From: Virgifigura deserti
GTDB taxonomy: Bacteria > Pseudomonadota > Alphaproteobacteria > Dongiales > Dongiaceae
Assembly: GCA_003576685.1 (NCBI GenBank)
Contig: QOZR01000017.1
Span: 34,096 to 98,095 of the forward strand
Direction of reading: 5' to 3'
Length of the DNA: 64,000 nt
Shown here piece after piece: positions 35,865 to 45,328 of this stretch. The position numbers and the translations under genes were made by a program. Each line of letters opens with the position of its first letter. The stretch's first letter is position 1. The notes under the pieces were generated by a model. It saw only the letters and a list, made by a program, of their open reading frames with translations, had not been told where the DNA came from and searched no databases.

Positions 35865-36803
35865 ATGGCGCGGGTCATCACCGTCGGGGCGGCTCAGCTT
35901 GGCCCGGTTGCCCGGCACGAGGCCCGGAGCCAAGTGATCGCGCGGATGACCAATCTGATGCGGCAGGCCAAGATCAGAGGCTGCGATCTCGTCGTTTTTC
36001 CGGAGCTCGCGCTCACCACCTTCTTTCCGCGCTGGTACATGACGGATCAAGCGGAGATCGACACGTTCTTCGAGCGCCGCATACCGGGCCCGGACACGGA
36101 GCCCTTGTTCGAAGCCGCGGCTGAACTCCGAATCGCCTTCTACATCGGCTATGCCGAGCTTGAGGAGAACGAGGGGCATTCTCGCCGCTTCAACAGCGCG
36201 CTCTTGGTGGATAGAACAGGCTGCGTCATCGGCAAGTACCGAAAGATCCATCTGCCGGGGCATCGTGAACACGAGCCGTGGCGAGCCTTTCAGCATCTCG
36301 AGAAGCGCTACTTCGAACCCGGCAATCTGGGCTTCGGCGTATGGCGCGCGCTCGGTGGGAATGTTGGGATGGCGCTCTGCAATGATCGTCGCTGGCCAGA
36401 GACCTATCGTGTCATGGGCCTACAGGATGTCGAATTGCTTCTCATCGGCTACAACACCCCGGTCCACTATCCACCGGTGCCGAGCCACGATCATCTTCAA
36501 GGCTTTCACAATCATCTTGTAATGCAGGCGGGTGCCTATCAGAACGGAACATGGGTGGTTGGAGTGGCGAAGGCAGGCCGTGAGGAGGGCTGCGATCTTC
36601 TGGGGCAGAGTTGCATCATTGCGCCGACCGGCGAGATCGTCGCCATGTGCGCCACCCTTGAGGATGAGCTGATCGTGGCCGACTGTGATCTGGACCGATG
36701 CCGCGAGATCAAGGAAAACGTCTTCAATTTCTCGATGCACCGGGAACCCGAGCAGTACCGGCTGATTGTCGAAAGAAGGGGGGCTGCTTCACCAACGTCA
36801 TGA
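35865..36803 (+). CDS. N-carbamoyl-D-amino acid hydrolase (nitrilase superfamily)
   Basis: A 312-residue carbon-nitrogen hydrolase closely matching the Agrobacterium D-carbamoylase. With ATG 35865 the catalytic residues fall at Glu47 (FPELALTTFFPRW), Lys127 (KYRKIHLPGH) and Cys172 (ALCNDRRWPE), the same numbers as in that enzyme. This and GAGAGGAG upstream favour the start over ATG 35832, which overlaps the preceding stop. It cleaves the carbamoyl group from N-carbamoyl-D-amino acids, giving D-amino acid, CO2 and ammonia. Paired with an L-type hydrolase but with no hydantoinase or racemase in view. Confidence 0.93.
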   Translation: MARVITVGAAQLGPVARHEARSQVIARMTNLMRQAKIRGCDLVVFPELALTTFFPRWYMTDQAEIDTFFERRIPGPDTEPLFEAAAELRIAFYIGYAELEENEGHSRRFNSALLVDRTGCVIGKYRKIHLPGHREHEPWRAFQHLEKRYFEPGNLGFGVWRALGGNVGMALCNDRRWPETYRVMGLQDVELLLIGYNTPVHYPPVPSHDHLQGFHNHLVMQAGAYQNGTWVVGVAKAGREEGCDLLGQSCIIAPTGEIVAMCATLEDELIVADCDLDRCREIKENVFNFSMHREPEQYRLIVERRGAASPTS

Positions 36804-37260
36804 CCTTCACGGAACTTCATGGATTCGTGCTTCCTGTATGTTGGTTCAGTCTTTTCTGCACGGCTCGGCTATCCGACGGCAGTGCCCTGGAGGTATCCCG
36901 ATCTCGCCTCGACGGTGGGCCGCCTGGTCCAGAAGCGCGCGGACTGTTGTCGTTTTTGGAAGTTGCCGCCAATCATATTACGCACCCAGGGCGTACTCGC
37001 TTCTTGCGCCGCGGCATCAGACCGCTCAAGTTTATAGCCAATATTTTAAGATTGATTGTATCCAGCAACGGAGTCTTACGCACGGCTCTGATCGTTCCTG
37101 CTATTTACGGGTCAGCTCCGCAGTGCGTCACGTTTCGCGCGTGTGGCGACGGCGAGAGGCCGGAAGCGGGAGACAGAATTGACGGCAGCCTGGGCTTTGC
37201 GGCCGGTGTCGCCTCCAGAGCGGACGTCAGAAGAGGAGCACCGTCGGCGTAGCCGGCCGG
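36804..37260. other. Non-coding stretch after module B
   Basis: No convincing gene. Short frames lack family motifs. The segment 37020-37090 is A+T-richer than its surroundings, which may mark a foreign junction. The right end merges into the terminator and repeat R3. Confidence 0.5.
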
Positions 37261-37580
37261 GCAATCGCAAATGGAAACGCCCGCCTCCGATGTCTCGGGG
37301 CGGGCGTTTGTGTCTGATGTCAGATGTCGTTGGTTGCGGGGGCCTGCAACCACCGACGGTTAACAGTTACTTGAAGTGACTGCTAGAGGAGCGCTTCGGC
37401 CAGAGAATGAGAGAAGATGAACGAGTTAGGCGCGACGGCTCAAAGGGCGACCCGCGCCCGATGCTGGCACGGTCCCTGCCCTCCCCGACAACATCTTTTC
37501 TGCGAGGGCTGAAGGCCCGGAGATCTCCGAGTTCAGCCTCTAAGCGGACATCGGATCTTGATCACTACCATGTCGCGGCC
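37261..37580 (+). repeat. Repeat R3 with long flanking homology to R4
   Basis: Terminator hairpin, then TCAGATGTCG, then GGTTGC (37332), GGGGGCCT, GCAACCACCGACGGTTAAC. Next comes AGTTACTTGAAGTGAC, and then about 200 bp (CGCTTCGGCCAGA, GATCTCCGAGTTCAGCCTCT, CGGACATC) that recur in the same order at 48985-49385. R3 lacks the 93-bp insert present in R4. The two copies are direct repeats about 11.7 kb apart, bracketing module C. Confidence 0.85.
37275..37309. terminator. Strong bidirectional terminator before R3
   Basis: An 11-bp perfect stem, AAACGCCCGCC and GGCGGGCGTTT, with a 13-base loop. The A-run and T-run on the two sides allow termination in both directions. It is the counterpart of the hairpin at 48998-49031. 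Confidence 0.85.
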
Positions 37581-37619
37581 GAGACGGCGCAGCAGTGGCA
37601 GCAAGCCACCGCGGCAGCC

Positions 37620-38028
37620 TGAGCGGGATCTCACGCACGGCGACGTGCGGCCCCGCTCAGTTTCCCGTGACAACGCCCCTTGGCCCACCCCTTGACTGGG
37701 CACAGCAGGTGCGGGAGGAACCTTCCGAGGCGGCTTATAATGCATCCGCCAAGCGCGGCCGTTCGGTCGCAGCCCCGGATACGCCCTGATCCTCGTAGAT
37801 CGTCTCGCAACCGGCCGCGCTCAGGGGGTGCCGTTGTTGATGCAGGTTCTGTTCATCGGCCGAAACGCGCATAGCCGATTTTCATGGCCAAAAATTTGCC
37901 TGACGTTTTTTCGCGATGCCGAGATCTTTTGGGATCAGGGGCTTAGAAAACTGTGGAGAGCCGCGCGAAAAGATTCGGTTTCGCGTGATCTACATGGAGT
38001 GCCGGCTGTCAGAGTCGCTTAATGGGCA
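37620..38028. other. Non-coding stretch after R3
   Basis: Low coding potential. Mixed G+C and A+T-rich pieces (for example 37860-37985) suggest decayed or joined DNA. No recognised motif. Confidence 0.45.
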
Positions 38029-38214
38029 CTATGCCTGAGGCCCTGATCCCCGCGCCTTCTCGGCCGCCACGGCACAATGTGGGGCAACGTCCGAGAGAAT
38101 GCCGTTGATCGTCGATATTCCGGTCCAGTAGCCGAAGGCGTGGGAGGCCACCCAGGCCGGGTTGTTGCCGGCGCGGTCCAGGATGCCGGGCGTCGCCTCC
38201 GAAAAAGAGGATAC
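38029..38214 (-). pseudogene. Decayed reading-frame fragment, family unknown
   Basis: Translation ending at TAG 38029 gives protein-like sequence (LDRAGNNPAWVASHAFGYWT then GILSDVAPHC). Upstream, another frame continues with ARVAEQYAETSLSTQVAQ, implying a frameshift near 38200. I do not recognise the family. It looks like the C-terminus of a small soluble helical protein. Confidence 0.35.
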
Positions 38215-38353
38215 AGCCTCGGCTGCGCGACCTGGGTTGACAGGCTCGTCTCGGCGTACTGTTCAGCGACACGGGCCTGCACAGGCTCTATGGGGAAGGA
38301 AGAATGAGATCAGGGCTGCGATGATGTTTTACAAAGGATACGGCCCCCTCACC

Positions 38354-38578
38354 CTATTTGGTTGACCACTTGATCTGGAACTCAATCTCTTCTTCGCCTT
38401 CGCCTCTTTCATGTTCGATATTGTAGGTGGCACGAACAGGCACCGATATTCTTTCACCTGCAATCTGAATTTCGAAGCGCTGGCCATTCTCCAACGCATC
38501 CGCAAGGCGTCGGAGTTTCTCAATGAATTCCGGGAGGGGATAGTCCTTCTCGATATCTCTGTCGGGCTTCTGTGTCAT
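38354..38578 (-). CDS. Amphi-Trp domain-containing small protein
   Basis: A 74-residue charged protein. EFIEKLRRLADALENGQRFE, an IAGERISVPV strand and a final EIEFQIKW agree with the amphi-Trp domain (about 70 residues, alternating amphipathic strands ending with a tryptophan). GAGAGGAC lies a few bases before ATG 38578. Its function is unknown in all organisms I know of. The next gene upstream is a broken zinc-ribbon gene. Confidence 0.8.
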   Translation of the reverse strand: MTQKPDRDIEKDYPLPEFIEKLRRLADALENGQRFEIQIAGERISVPVRATYNIEHERGEGEEEIEFQIKWSTK

Positions 38579-38620
38579 TCGTCCTCTCTCAGTTAGCTTT
38601 CCGCTTCCGGCATATTGATG

Positions 38621-38901
38621 TCAAAAGTCGGAGATTCCACCTAGGAATGGCTTCGTTTTCTTCTGTCTGGGCTGGTAGCGCTGATCGTGACCGTACTGGT
38701 GTTGCGGCTGGTGCGTGGGAACTGCTGGCGCTGTGCGCGGCGTTGAAGTTGGCAGCTGGGCCGTAAGTGCCGTCGAGTTTTCAATGGTTTTGTCCAATTC
38801 GCCGCGATCCAGCCATACGCCGCGAAATTCAGGGCAATAATCGATCTCGATACCCCGGCGATCGGTCGTGAACAGATCAGAACGTCGATTGGGCATTTCA
38901 C
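38621..38901 (-). pseudogene. zf-TFIIB-type zinc-ribbon protein, frameshifted
   Basis: The frame from GTG 38901 gives MKCPID, then a one-base deletion moves the reading to RSDLFTTDRRGIEIDYCP and RGVWLDRGELDK, the zf-TFIIB signature. A glutamine-, histidine- and lysine-rich tail and GGISDF follow. The second zinc pair, normally CPxC, reads CPEF, so one ligand is lost as well. Two independent defects point to a real pseudogene rather than a sequencing slip. Confidence 0.75.
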
Positions 38902-39160
38902 AAAGTCGACTCCGTTCGAAAAGACCGTGGCCGGCCGGGGATGGTATGCATGGTTGGAAGTTATTATTCAGTCCGCAGCGTTCAAGCAAACCGCCAGCTT
39001 CTAACCGAAGCTCGGCTGTCAGCACGAGATAGCCTGTATAGGCGATAGAGGCGGCGCATGTGACGATGAGCGCGGGAGTGAGTGTCTGCCCCGAAAAGAG
39101 TTAAGTGATTTCAGCTGGTTGTGATTCCGTCGTTGTGTCCAGCGACGATGGAGGCACAGC

Positions 39161-39305
39161 ATGTGTACTGAAACCGCTCGGCCGAAATATGCCTGGGAGG
39201 AGTTGCGCCGTTCACGCGACATGACCGCGATGCCGAATGGGCGATCATCGAACCGTTGCTGCCGGGCGGGATGCGCCTTGGGCGCCCGCGCACGACCGTA
39301 TTACG
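39161..39305 (+). pseudogene. IS5-family transposase, N-terminal fragment
   Basis: CTETARPKYAWEELRRSRDM is followed, after a frameshift, by RDAEWAIIEPLLPGG and LGRPRTT, the usual start of an IS5-group transposase (DxEWxxIEPLLP..RGRP). The frame ends where the KDPG-aldolase remnant begins, so this fragment appears to have cut that gene. No inverted terminal repeat could be assigned. Confidence 0.75.
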
Positions 39306-39329
39306 CGAGTCGTGACTGCGCCGCTGTAC

Positions 39330-39589
39330 ATGACGCGCGCCGGCCGCGTGCAGCCGGGCGATACGAGAAACTGAGCGCTGGCCGCGACGGCCCCGTCCAT
39401 CTGCTTCGCCGTGCGAATCGTCCCGGCGCCGGTCACAATCCCTTCAACCTCCCCCGCGATCCGGCGGATCGCTTCGAAGGACGCCGCCGTCCGAAGGGTG
39501 ATCTCAATGACGTTCAGCCCGCCGGCCGCGAGCGCCCGAGCCAGCGGGACAGCGATCTCAATCTCTTCGACGGTCAGGATCGGGATCAC
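39330..39589 (-). pseudogene. eda: 2-dehydro-3-deoxyphosphogluconate aldolase, truncated
   Basis: VIPILTVEEIEIAVPLARAL, GGLNVIEITLRT, GIVTGAGTIRT and AQFLVSPG correspond to the first half of KDPG/KHG aldolase, including the catalytic Glu (EITLRT). The lysine-bearing second half is missing; the frame runs into IS5-like sequence near 39330. No ATG is in frame upstream (a TAG precedes), leaving only GTG 39589. It is the last, broken gene of module C, whose pathway would end in pyruvate. Confidence 0.75.
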
Positions 39590-39693
39590 CGGAACGTCGA
39601 GAGCGCGGACGAAATCAGAAGAAGCTGCTGTCAGGTCACCATCGCAGCCTCGCTACTGACGCCTTGGCTTGTCTTCGACAGAACCGCTCGCCA

Positions 39694-40356
39694 TCAAACC
39701 CGCCCAAGAGCTTTCATGGTTTCCTCCAGGCTCTTCCCCGAAAGGATCATGCGCGCGGCCTCCTGATCGCGCTCTTCCACGATCACGGCTTCGCGGAGGA
39801 TCTCCAGCTCCTGCCCCTGCGGAATGACCACGACACCGTTCGAATCGCCGAAGACGAAGTCGCCGGGGTGCACCACGATGCCGCCGCACATCAGCGGCAC
39901 CCCGATCTCGCCGAGCGTGAGGATCCCCGCCTGCCCGGCTGGCACGGAGCCGGTGCAAAAGCACGGCTGCTTGAGCTCCAGGATCTCGAGCGGATCGCGC
40001 ACTGGCCCATCGGCGACCACGCCACCGAGCCCGTTCCGGCTGCCGCAGGCGGCGAGCAAGCCTCCCCACAGCGCCGCCTCATGATCCAGGTGGCCGTTGA
40101 ACACCAGTACCGTTCCCGCAGGCGCTCCCTCGACGGCCTCGATCATCGCCGCGTTGGAGCGGCCACCGCTCCGCGGCGCCGTCGCGATCGGCCGTCGCTC
40201 AATGGTCAGGGCGGGCCCCGCCATCTTCGACTTCGGGTCGAGCGGCCGGACCCGCTGCTTCATGAAGAGCTTCAGGCCGCGCCTCATCAGAATGTCGCAC
40301 ACCGACGAGGTGGTGCTGCGCGCGACGAGATCGCGCAGCTCTGTCGAGATATCCAT
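39694..40356 (-). CDS. RraA-like lyase (HMG/CHA aldolase or oxaloacetate decarboxylase family)
   Basis: A 220-residue protein with the family signature GGVVADGPVRD near residue 115, AALWGGLLA, and FGDSNGVVVIP. Catalytic RraA-like enzymes use a divalent metal and the Asp/Arg of the DGxxRD loop to cleave hydroxy-oxo acids to pyruvate or to decarboxylate oxaloacetate; regulatory RraA proteins bind RNase E. The catabolic context favours the enzyme. GGAGG precedes ATG 40356, 16 bp after the LeuD-type gene. Confidence 0.85.
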   Translation of the reverse strand: MDISTELRDLVARSTTSSVCDILMRRGLKLFMKQRVRPLDPKSKMAGPALTIERRPIATAPRSGGRSNAAMIEAVEGAPAGTVLVFNGHLDHEAALWGGLLAACGSRNGLGGVVADGPVRDPLEILELKQPCFCTGSVPAGQAGILTLGEIGVPLMCGGIVVHPGDFVFGDSNGVVVIPQGQELEILREAVIVEERDQEAARMILSGKSLEETMKALGRV

Positions 40357-40372
40357 GAGAGCCTCCAACCAT

Positions 40373-40912
40373 TCAGTCGACCGGCACGGCGCCGGCTGCG
40401 ATCCGCTGCTTCATCACCTCGATGATGCCGCCCGCGTCGATGATGTTCTTGACGAGTTCACTGTAGGGTTCGATCGCCATCTCCGTGCCACGATCGAGGT
40501 TCCGTAGCCGCCACGCCTCGAGGTTGATCTCGAGCCTCTCGCCCTCATCGACAAAGGCGTCGATGCCGGGCACCTGAAAGGCATGGAACCCGATCGCCAC
40601 AGAGTTGCGAAAGAACAGCCGCGCGATCGATTCCGCGACCACCGCGGAGAAGCCAAGGCTGACCAGGACCTTGTTCGCCGGCTCCCGGTGCGATCCCAGC
40701 CCGAAATTACGCCCCGCCACGAGGATGTCGCCGGGCTTCACGAGCTCGTGGAAGTTCGGACGGACAGCCCGGAACGCATTCTCCAGCACCTGTCGCTGCT
40801 CGGCCGCATCGCCCAGGCCGAACGAGATCGTGTCGGCCGGCGCGATAATGTCGGTATCGATGTTGTCGCCGAACTTCCAGACTCGCCCTGTCAGGATGCT
40901 TTTCTTGCTCAT
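40373..40912 (-). CDS. Aconitase-superfamily dehydratase, small subunit (LeuD-type)
   Basis: A 179-residue swivel-domain protein. WKFGDNIDTDIIAPADTISF, AGRNFGLGSHREPANKVL and ARLFFRNSVAIGF are the standard small-subunit motifs of isopropylmalate isomerase and homologues. ATG 40912 overlaps the large-subunit stop (TGATG). No other leucine-pathway gene is near, so the substrate is more likely a sugar-acid-derived or branched hydroxy-diacid, as with dimethylmalate or homoaconitate relatives. Confidence 0.88.
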   Translation of the reverse strand: MSKKSILTGRVWKFGDNIDTDIIAPADTISFGLGDAAEQRQVLENAFRAVRPNFHELVKPGDILVAGRNFGLGSHREPANKVLVSLGFSAVVAESIARLFFRNSVAIGFHAFQVPGIDAFVDEGERLEINLEAWRLRNLDRGTEMAIEPYSELVKNIIDAGGIIEVMKQRIAAGAVPVD

Positions 40913-42192
40913 CACTGCACAACTCCCCGCGGATCCTCGATGACACCGGCGAGCGCCGAGACCGCGACGGTGGTCGGGCTCGCCAGATAGACCTGCGCCT
41001 CACTACTTCCCATCCGGCCACGGTGATTGCGGGTGGTCGAGGTGAGGCAGACTTCGCCGTCGGCCAGACGGCCCTGCATGCCGAGGCAGACATGGCAGCC
41101 CGGCGAGAGAACCTGCACGCCGGCGTCGAGCAGCACGTCGAACAGGCCGCGACTCGCACATTCGCGCCAGATGGCCCAGGACGCCGGCTGCACGAGGAAG
41201 CGGGTCCGCGGATGCACCTTGCGGCCCCGGACGACGCGCGCGACCGTCTCAATATCTTCCACATGGCCGTTGGCGCAGGAGCCGACCACAGCCTGGTCGA
41301 TCCGCGTTCCGACGACGCTCGACACCGGCACGACGTTCTCGAAGGTGTGCGGCTTGGCCACCTGCGGCTCGAGCGTGCTGAGGTCGATCCGCACTTCCTG
41401 GCAATAGGTCGCGTCCGAGTCAGCCGCGACCGCCACCGCGCCGTCCAGCTGGTCTCGCAGCGCTTTCCGCTTGTCCAGGAACGCCGCTGCCTTGTCGTCG
41501 TAGTCGAACAGGCCGAACTTGCCGCCGAGCTCGACGGCATGGGCGGACAATGCGAAGCGCTGCTCGATCGACATGGCCGCGGCGCCGGCACCGGTGAACT
41601 CGATCGACTTGTAGAGCGCGAAGGCGGTGCCGTATCGGCCGCCCAGCCACAGCGCGACGTCCTTGCTGCCGATGGCCGGATTGGCTTGCCCGTCGAGCAC
41701 GACCTTGATTGTCTCGGGCACCTTGAACCACAAGGTGCCGAACACCAGCGCGAAGGCGAGCTCATGCTCGCCCATGCCGGTACCAGCGCAGTTGAGCGCT
41801 CCCCAGGCGCAACTGTGCGAATCGCTGCCGAGCGCGAGTTCACCCGGCAAGACGTAATCCTCCATAACGATCCGGTGCAGAACGCCCGGTAGCGTGTCGC
41901 GGAAGTGACGGAGCTGATAGCGGTCGGCGAGCTCGCGCATCTTCACGGCACGAAGCGCCTGGACTTCGTCAATCGCGGGCTGGAAATGCTCGAGCACCAC
42001 ATGGAAGCGGTCGCGGTCGAAGATCCGCGGCAGTCCGCCCTCGATACCGTTGTTCACGGCAGCGGTGTGAATCCGGTAGAACTCCTCGTGCGCAATGATC
42101 CGATCGAGCCGGGCGTCGATGAACTGGCCGGGCGTGACGCGCGGCTGACCCGACGCGCGCGCCATGATCTTCTCGATAACCGTCATTCCCAT
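40912..42192 (-). CDS. Aconitase-superfamily dehydratase, large 4Fe-4S subunit (LeuC-type)
   Basis: A 426-residue subunit. GSDSHSCAWGALNCAGTGMG, VVGSCANGHVEDIE and PGCHVCLGMQG carry the substrate loop and three cluster cysteines (SCANG, GCxxCLG). MTSTTRNHRGRMG-type sequence is present as TSTTRNHRGRMG. The length is that of archaeal-type LeuC. Start ATG 42192 behind AAGGAAA, overlapping the TRAP permease end by 10 bp. It acts with the small subunit in an operon for uptake and breakdown of an organic acid. Confidence 0.9.
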   Translation of the reverse strand: MGMTVIEKIMARASGQPRVTPGQFIDARLDRIIAHEEFYRIHTAAVNNGIEGGLPRIFDRDRFHVVLEHFQPAIDEVQALRAVKMRELADRYQLRHFRDTLPGVLHRIVMEDYVLPGELALGSDSHSCAWGALNCAGTGMGEHELAFALVFGTLWFKVPETIKVVLDGQANPAIGSKDVALWLGGRYGTAFALYKSIEFTGAGAAAMSIEQRFALSAHAVELGGKFGLFDYDDKAAAFLDKRKALRDQLDGAVAVAADSDATYCQEVRIDLSTLEPQVAKPHTFENVVPVSSVVGTRIDQAVVGSCANGHVEDIETVARVVRGRKVHPRTRFLVQPASWAIWRECASRGLFDVLLDAGVQVLSPGCHVCLGMQGRLADGEVCLTSTTRNHRGRMGSSEAQVYLASPTTVAVSALAGVIEDPRGVVQ

Positions 42193-44111
42193 ATCTGCGT
42201 TTCCTTTGGGGAGAGTTGAACCTGTTCAGGAGCGTCGCGGCTGGACCGCCGCCGATTTTGATTCAGGTGGAACCCCAGCAGGACCGCGCCGAGGACCAGC
42301 CCCAGCACGCTAAGCAGCACCGCTGGATGCATCAGCAGAATGGCAGCGGCAAAATAACCGCCGCGCTCGATCCATCCGACCGGCCCGCGGTAGTATCCGA
42401 TCATCGAAACTGCCAGCGCCGCGACGCCGATGAGTGCCGTTACAGCTGCCAAAACTGTGTCGAGAAACGGCGCTTGGCCGATGAACAGGGCGCTGTCCTC
42501 GGCGAAGAGAAAAGGAATGATGAAGGCCGACAGGCCGAGCTTCGTCGCGACCAGCGCGGTGCGCATTGGCGAGGCTCCGGCAATCCCGGCAGCGGCGTAG
42601 GCGGCGATGGCGACCGGCGGGGTGATCGAGGAGAGGCTCGCGAAGAACAGCACGAACATGTGCGCCGCCAGGCGATCGATGCCGATGGTGGTCAGCATTG
42701 GCGCGGCGAAGGCCGCGGCCACGGCATAGGCGGCCGGCGTCGGCAACCCCATGCCGAGTATGATGCAGAGCACCATCACGAAGAGCATCAGCATGGGGGC
42801 GTTCTGTCCCGCCAGCTCGACGAGTCCGTAGCTCAGCTGCAGGCTTGCTCCCGTCAGCGAGAGAATGCCGACGATGATTCCGGCTGTTGCGCAGGCGAGC
42901 ACGACAGTGATCGCGGCCCTGCAAAAGTCGAGCACGATGGTCGCGAGCGTGCCCCGGCTGCACAGGGTCCGCCATCGGGGCAGACCGACGAGCACCGCCG
43001 CGACGCAGCCCCAGAAGGCAGCCTTCGTCGGCGAGTACATCGCGAACAGCAGCCAGGCGAGGACGACGATCGGCAGAAGAAGATAGGATTTTCGTAGGAC
43101 CTCCTGGACGCTCGCGCGGGCCGTCTCGCCCCAGGCGGTCAGCAGGTTGAGTCGCCGCGACTCCAGATCCACCTCGATGAAGACGCAGACAAAGTAAAGC
43201 GCCGCCGGAATGATGGCCGCGAGCGCGATCGTGGCATAGGGAATACCGGTGACCTCGGCCATAAGGAAGGCGGCGACGCCCATCACCGGAGGCATGATCT
43301 GTCCGCCGGTCGAGGACACTGCTTCGACGCCCGCGGCAAAGGTCCGCGAAAATCCCGCCCGGCGCATGAGCGGGATCGTCGTCGTGCCGGTGGTGACGAC
43401 ATTGGCCGTCGAGCTTCCGGAGATCGTTCCCATGAACGCGCTCGACACGACCTCAATCTTGCCCGGCCCTCCGAACGCTCCGAAGCTCAGCTTGGCCGCC
43501 AGCTTCATGAACAGATCGGCGACGCCGACATGCTGCAGCAGCGCGCCGAACAGCAGGAAGGTGGCGACGAGGGTGACAGCGACGCCCAGCAGCGAGCTGA
43601 ACAGCCCCTCATGCGTCAGATACTGGTTCACGACCACCCGCTGGAGGCTGAAGCCCTTATGCATGAAGGGCTCGGGCACGTAGCGGCCGAACAAGGCGTA
43701 GAGCAGCGCGATTACCGCGACGAGCGCGAGGGGCCAGCCGACGGCCCGCCGGGTCAGCTCGAGCACCGTCCCGACCGCAATGACACCGAGCACATATTCC
43801 TGCAGCGTCGGCTCGAAGTTCGACCGGTAAGCGAGTTCTTCCCAGTTGATGACCAGATAGCCGATCGACACTGTCGCGGCCGCAGCGAGCAACCCGTCGA
43901 CGACCCGCAGCAGACCCGGCAACGGATTCAGCAGCAGGGCCATATAGATGATGCCGAGCAGGAAGACCCCGCGATGAACGGTCGGCTGAAGCGGAATCGT
44001 CGCGCTCGTGTAGATCGTGAAAGCGATGAGAGCGGCGCCCAGAGCAATGACGGCAGCCTGCCCATTGACGGCGATGCGCGAAACCGCGGAATGCGACGCC
44101 CCTTCGGCCAT
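42183..44111 (-). CDS. TRAP transporter permease, fused small and large membrane domains
   Basis: A roughly 642-residue membrane protein with about 16 or more hydrophobic segments. The first part (to about 170) corresponds to the DctQ-like domain; the rest is DctM, with GTISGSSTANVVTTGTTTIP and MGLPTPAAYAVAA as family motifs. Such fused permeases partner with TAXI receptors, and one is encoded at 45329-46336. ATG 44111 has GGGGAGG five bases upstream, better than ATG 44132, which lies within the preceding gene. Sodium- or proton-driven uptake of an organic acid is expected. Confidence 0.93.
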   Translation of the reverse strand: MAEGASHSAVSRIAVNGQAAVIALGAALIAFTIYTSATIPLQPTVHRGVFLLGIIYMALLLNPLPGLLRVVDGLLAAAATVSIGYLVINWEELAYRSNFEPTLQEYVLGVIAVGTVLELTRRAVGWPLALVAVIALLYALFGRYVPEPFMHKGFSLQRVVVNQYLTHEGLFSSLLGVAVTLVATFLLFGALLQHVGVADLFMKLAAKLSFGAFGGPGKIEVVSSAFMGTISGSSTANVVTTGTTTIPLMRRAGFSRTFAAGVEAVSSTGGQIMPPVMGVAAFLMAEVTGIPYATIALAAIIPAALYFVCVFIEVDLESRRLNLLTAWGETARASVQEVLRKSYLLLPIVVLAWLLFAMYSPTKAAFWGCVAAVLVGLPRWRTLCSRGTLATIVLDFCRAAITVVLACATAGIIVGILSLTGASLQLSYGLVELAGQNAPMLMLFVMVLCIILGMGLPTPAAYAVAAAFAAPMLTTIGIDRLAAHMFVLFFASLSSITPPVAIAAYAAAGIAGASPMRTALVATKLGLSAFIIPFLFAEDSALFIGQAPFLDTVLAAVTALIGVAALAVSMIGYYRGPVGWIERGGYFAAAILLMHPAVLLSVLGLVLGAVLLGFHLNQNRRRSSRDAPEQVQLSPKETQIWE

Positions 44112-44124
44112 CTCGTCCTCCCCG

Positions 44125-45267
44125 CTACCCATCGATCCGGAAGCGCTTCAGCTGAGCTTCGTCGATCTCGACACCCAGGCCGGGCACGTCCGGAACCCGG
44201 ACGCTTCCGTCGACGACGCGAATCGGCTCCCGGACGATATCGGCCCCGAGCATGCTGGCGCTGCCCGTCTGGAAATCGCCGACGAGAAGCGGCCCCGGCC
44301 AGGCTATACAGGTCTGCGCGACCGCCGCGGTGGCGACGCTGGTGCCGGGATGGTTGCCGGGGAATATCCCGATGCCGGCGGCCTGCGCGATGGCCCAGAG
44401 GCGGCGTATGCCGTGAATGCCGCCGTTCTTGCCCGTCTTGGTCTGAACGACGGCTGCGGCGCGGCGCCGCACAATCTCGACCAGCGAGTGGTCGGTATTG
44501 AGGCTCTCGTCTGCGGAGAGCGGGACTGAGACGCTTGAGGCGAGCGCGGCCATGCCGTCGAGATCCCACCCGGGAACAGGCTGCTCGATGATGTCGAGAT
44601 CGAACGGCTCGAGCTTTTTGAGGAGCGGCAAGGCCTGACTGAAGGACAGGCCGCCATTCGCGTCTGCGCGCAGAACGACATCGTCGCCGAAATGCTCGCG
44701 CATGCGTCGGACATTCGTGACGTCGAGCGCTGGATCGAGACCGATCTTGATGCGCAGGTGGCGATAGCCGGCGGCAAAGGCGGCCTTGCCCTGCTCCACC
44801 ATCGCATCCGGCGCGGTGATGCTGAGGGCGAGACCGACCGGCACCGTGTCGCGGCACCGGCCCCCGAGCAGCTGGTAGACCGGCACGCCGAGCGCCTTGC
44901 CCATCAGGTCGTAAAGCGCATCGCCAATCGCCGCTTGCGCGTAGAGGCTGTGATCGGCTGCGGCGGCGAGCCGTTGCATGATCGCCCCAACGTCGAAGGG
45001 TGAGCGTCCGACGAGAATCGGCTTGAAGATTTGCGTGATCGTGGCGTGCAAGCCCGTCAGGGTCTCGAAGCTCCCCTGGCGCCGCCAAGCCTGAGTCTCT
45101 CCGATCCCGACCAAGCCGGCGTCGGTATGGAGGCGCACCAGGAGCACCTCGACGGAGTCGCGCATGCTCTCGTGAGGCGCCGCGAAGGTGAACGGCTGCG
45201 CGAACGGAATCCGCAGCGGAACGACGTCCACGTCACGGATCGCGATCTTCGGGTCTGGAAACGTCAT
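44125..45267 (-). CDS. Enolase-superfamily enzyme (mandelate racemase/muconate lactonizing subgroup)
   Basis: A 380-residue protein. It has a capping domain, then a barrel with HLRIKIGLD (general base Lys), VLRADANGGLS (Asp), DIIEQPV (Glu), LSADESL (Asp) and QTKTGKNGG (second base Lys), which is the MLE-subgroup layout rather than the Lys/His-Asp arrangement of mandelate racemase. Members racemise, cycloisomerise or dehydrate carboxylates. Between a TAXI receptor and a LeuCD-type dehydratase it may open the pathway for an imported acid. Substrate unknown. Confidence 0.88.
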   Translation of the reverse strand: MTFPDPKIAIRDVDVVPLRIPFAQPFTFAAPHESMRDSVEVLLVRLHTDAGLVGIGETQAWRRQGSFETLTGLHATITQIFKPILVGRSPFDVGAIMQRLAAAADHSLYAQAAIGDALYDLMGKALGVPVYQLLGGRCRDTVPVGLALSITAPDAMVEQGKAAFAAGYRHLRIKIGLDPALDVTNVRRMREHFGDDVVLRADANGGLSFSQALPLLKKLEPFDLDIIEQPVPGWDLDGMAALASSVSVPLSADESLNTDHSLVEIVRRRAAAVVQTKTGKNGGIHGIRRLWAIAQAAGIGIFPGNHPGTSVATAAVAQTCIAWPGPLLVGDFQTGSASMLGADIVREPIRVVDGSVRVPDVPGLGVEIDEAQLKRFRIDG

Positions 45268-45328
45268 CCTGGATCTCCGGCGTGCGGCAAAGTCACCCGG
45301 CCGCCATTGGCGGCCGGGTGAGGGAACA

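Noticed and set aside
37407..37622. Plus-strand ORF of 71 codons in the R3 flank
   Set aside because: Low-complexity frame across the repeat, not conserved as a frame in R4.
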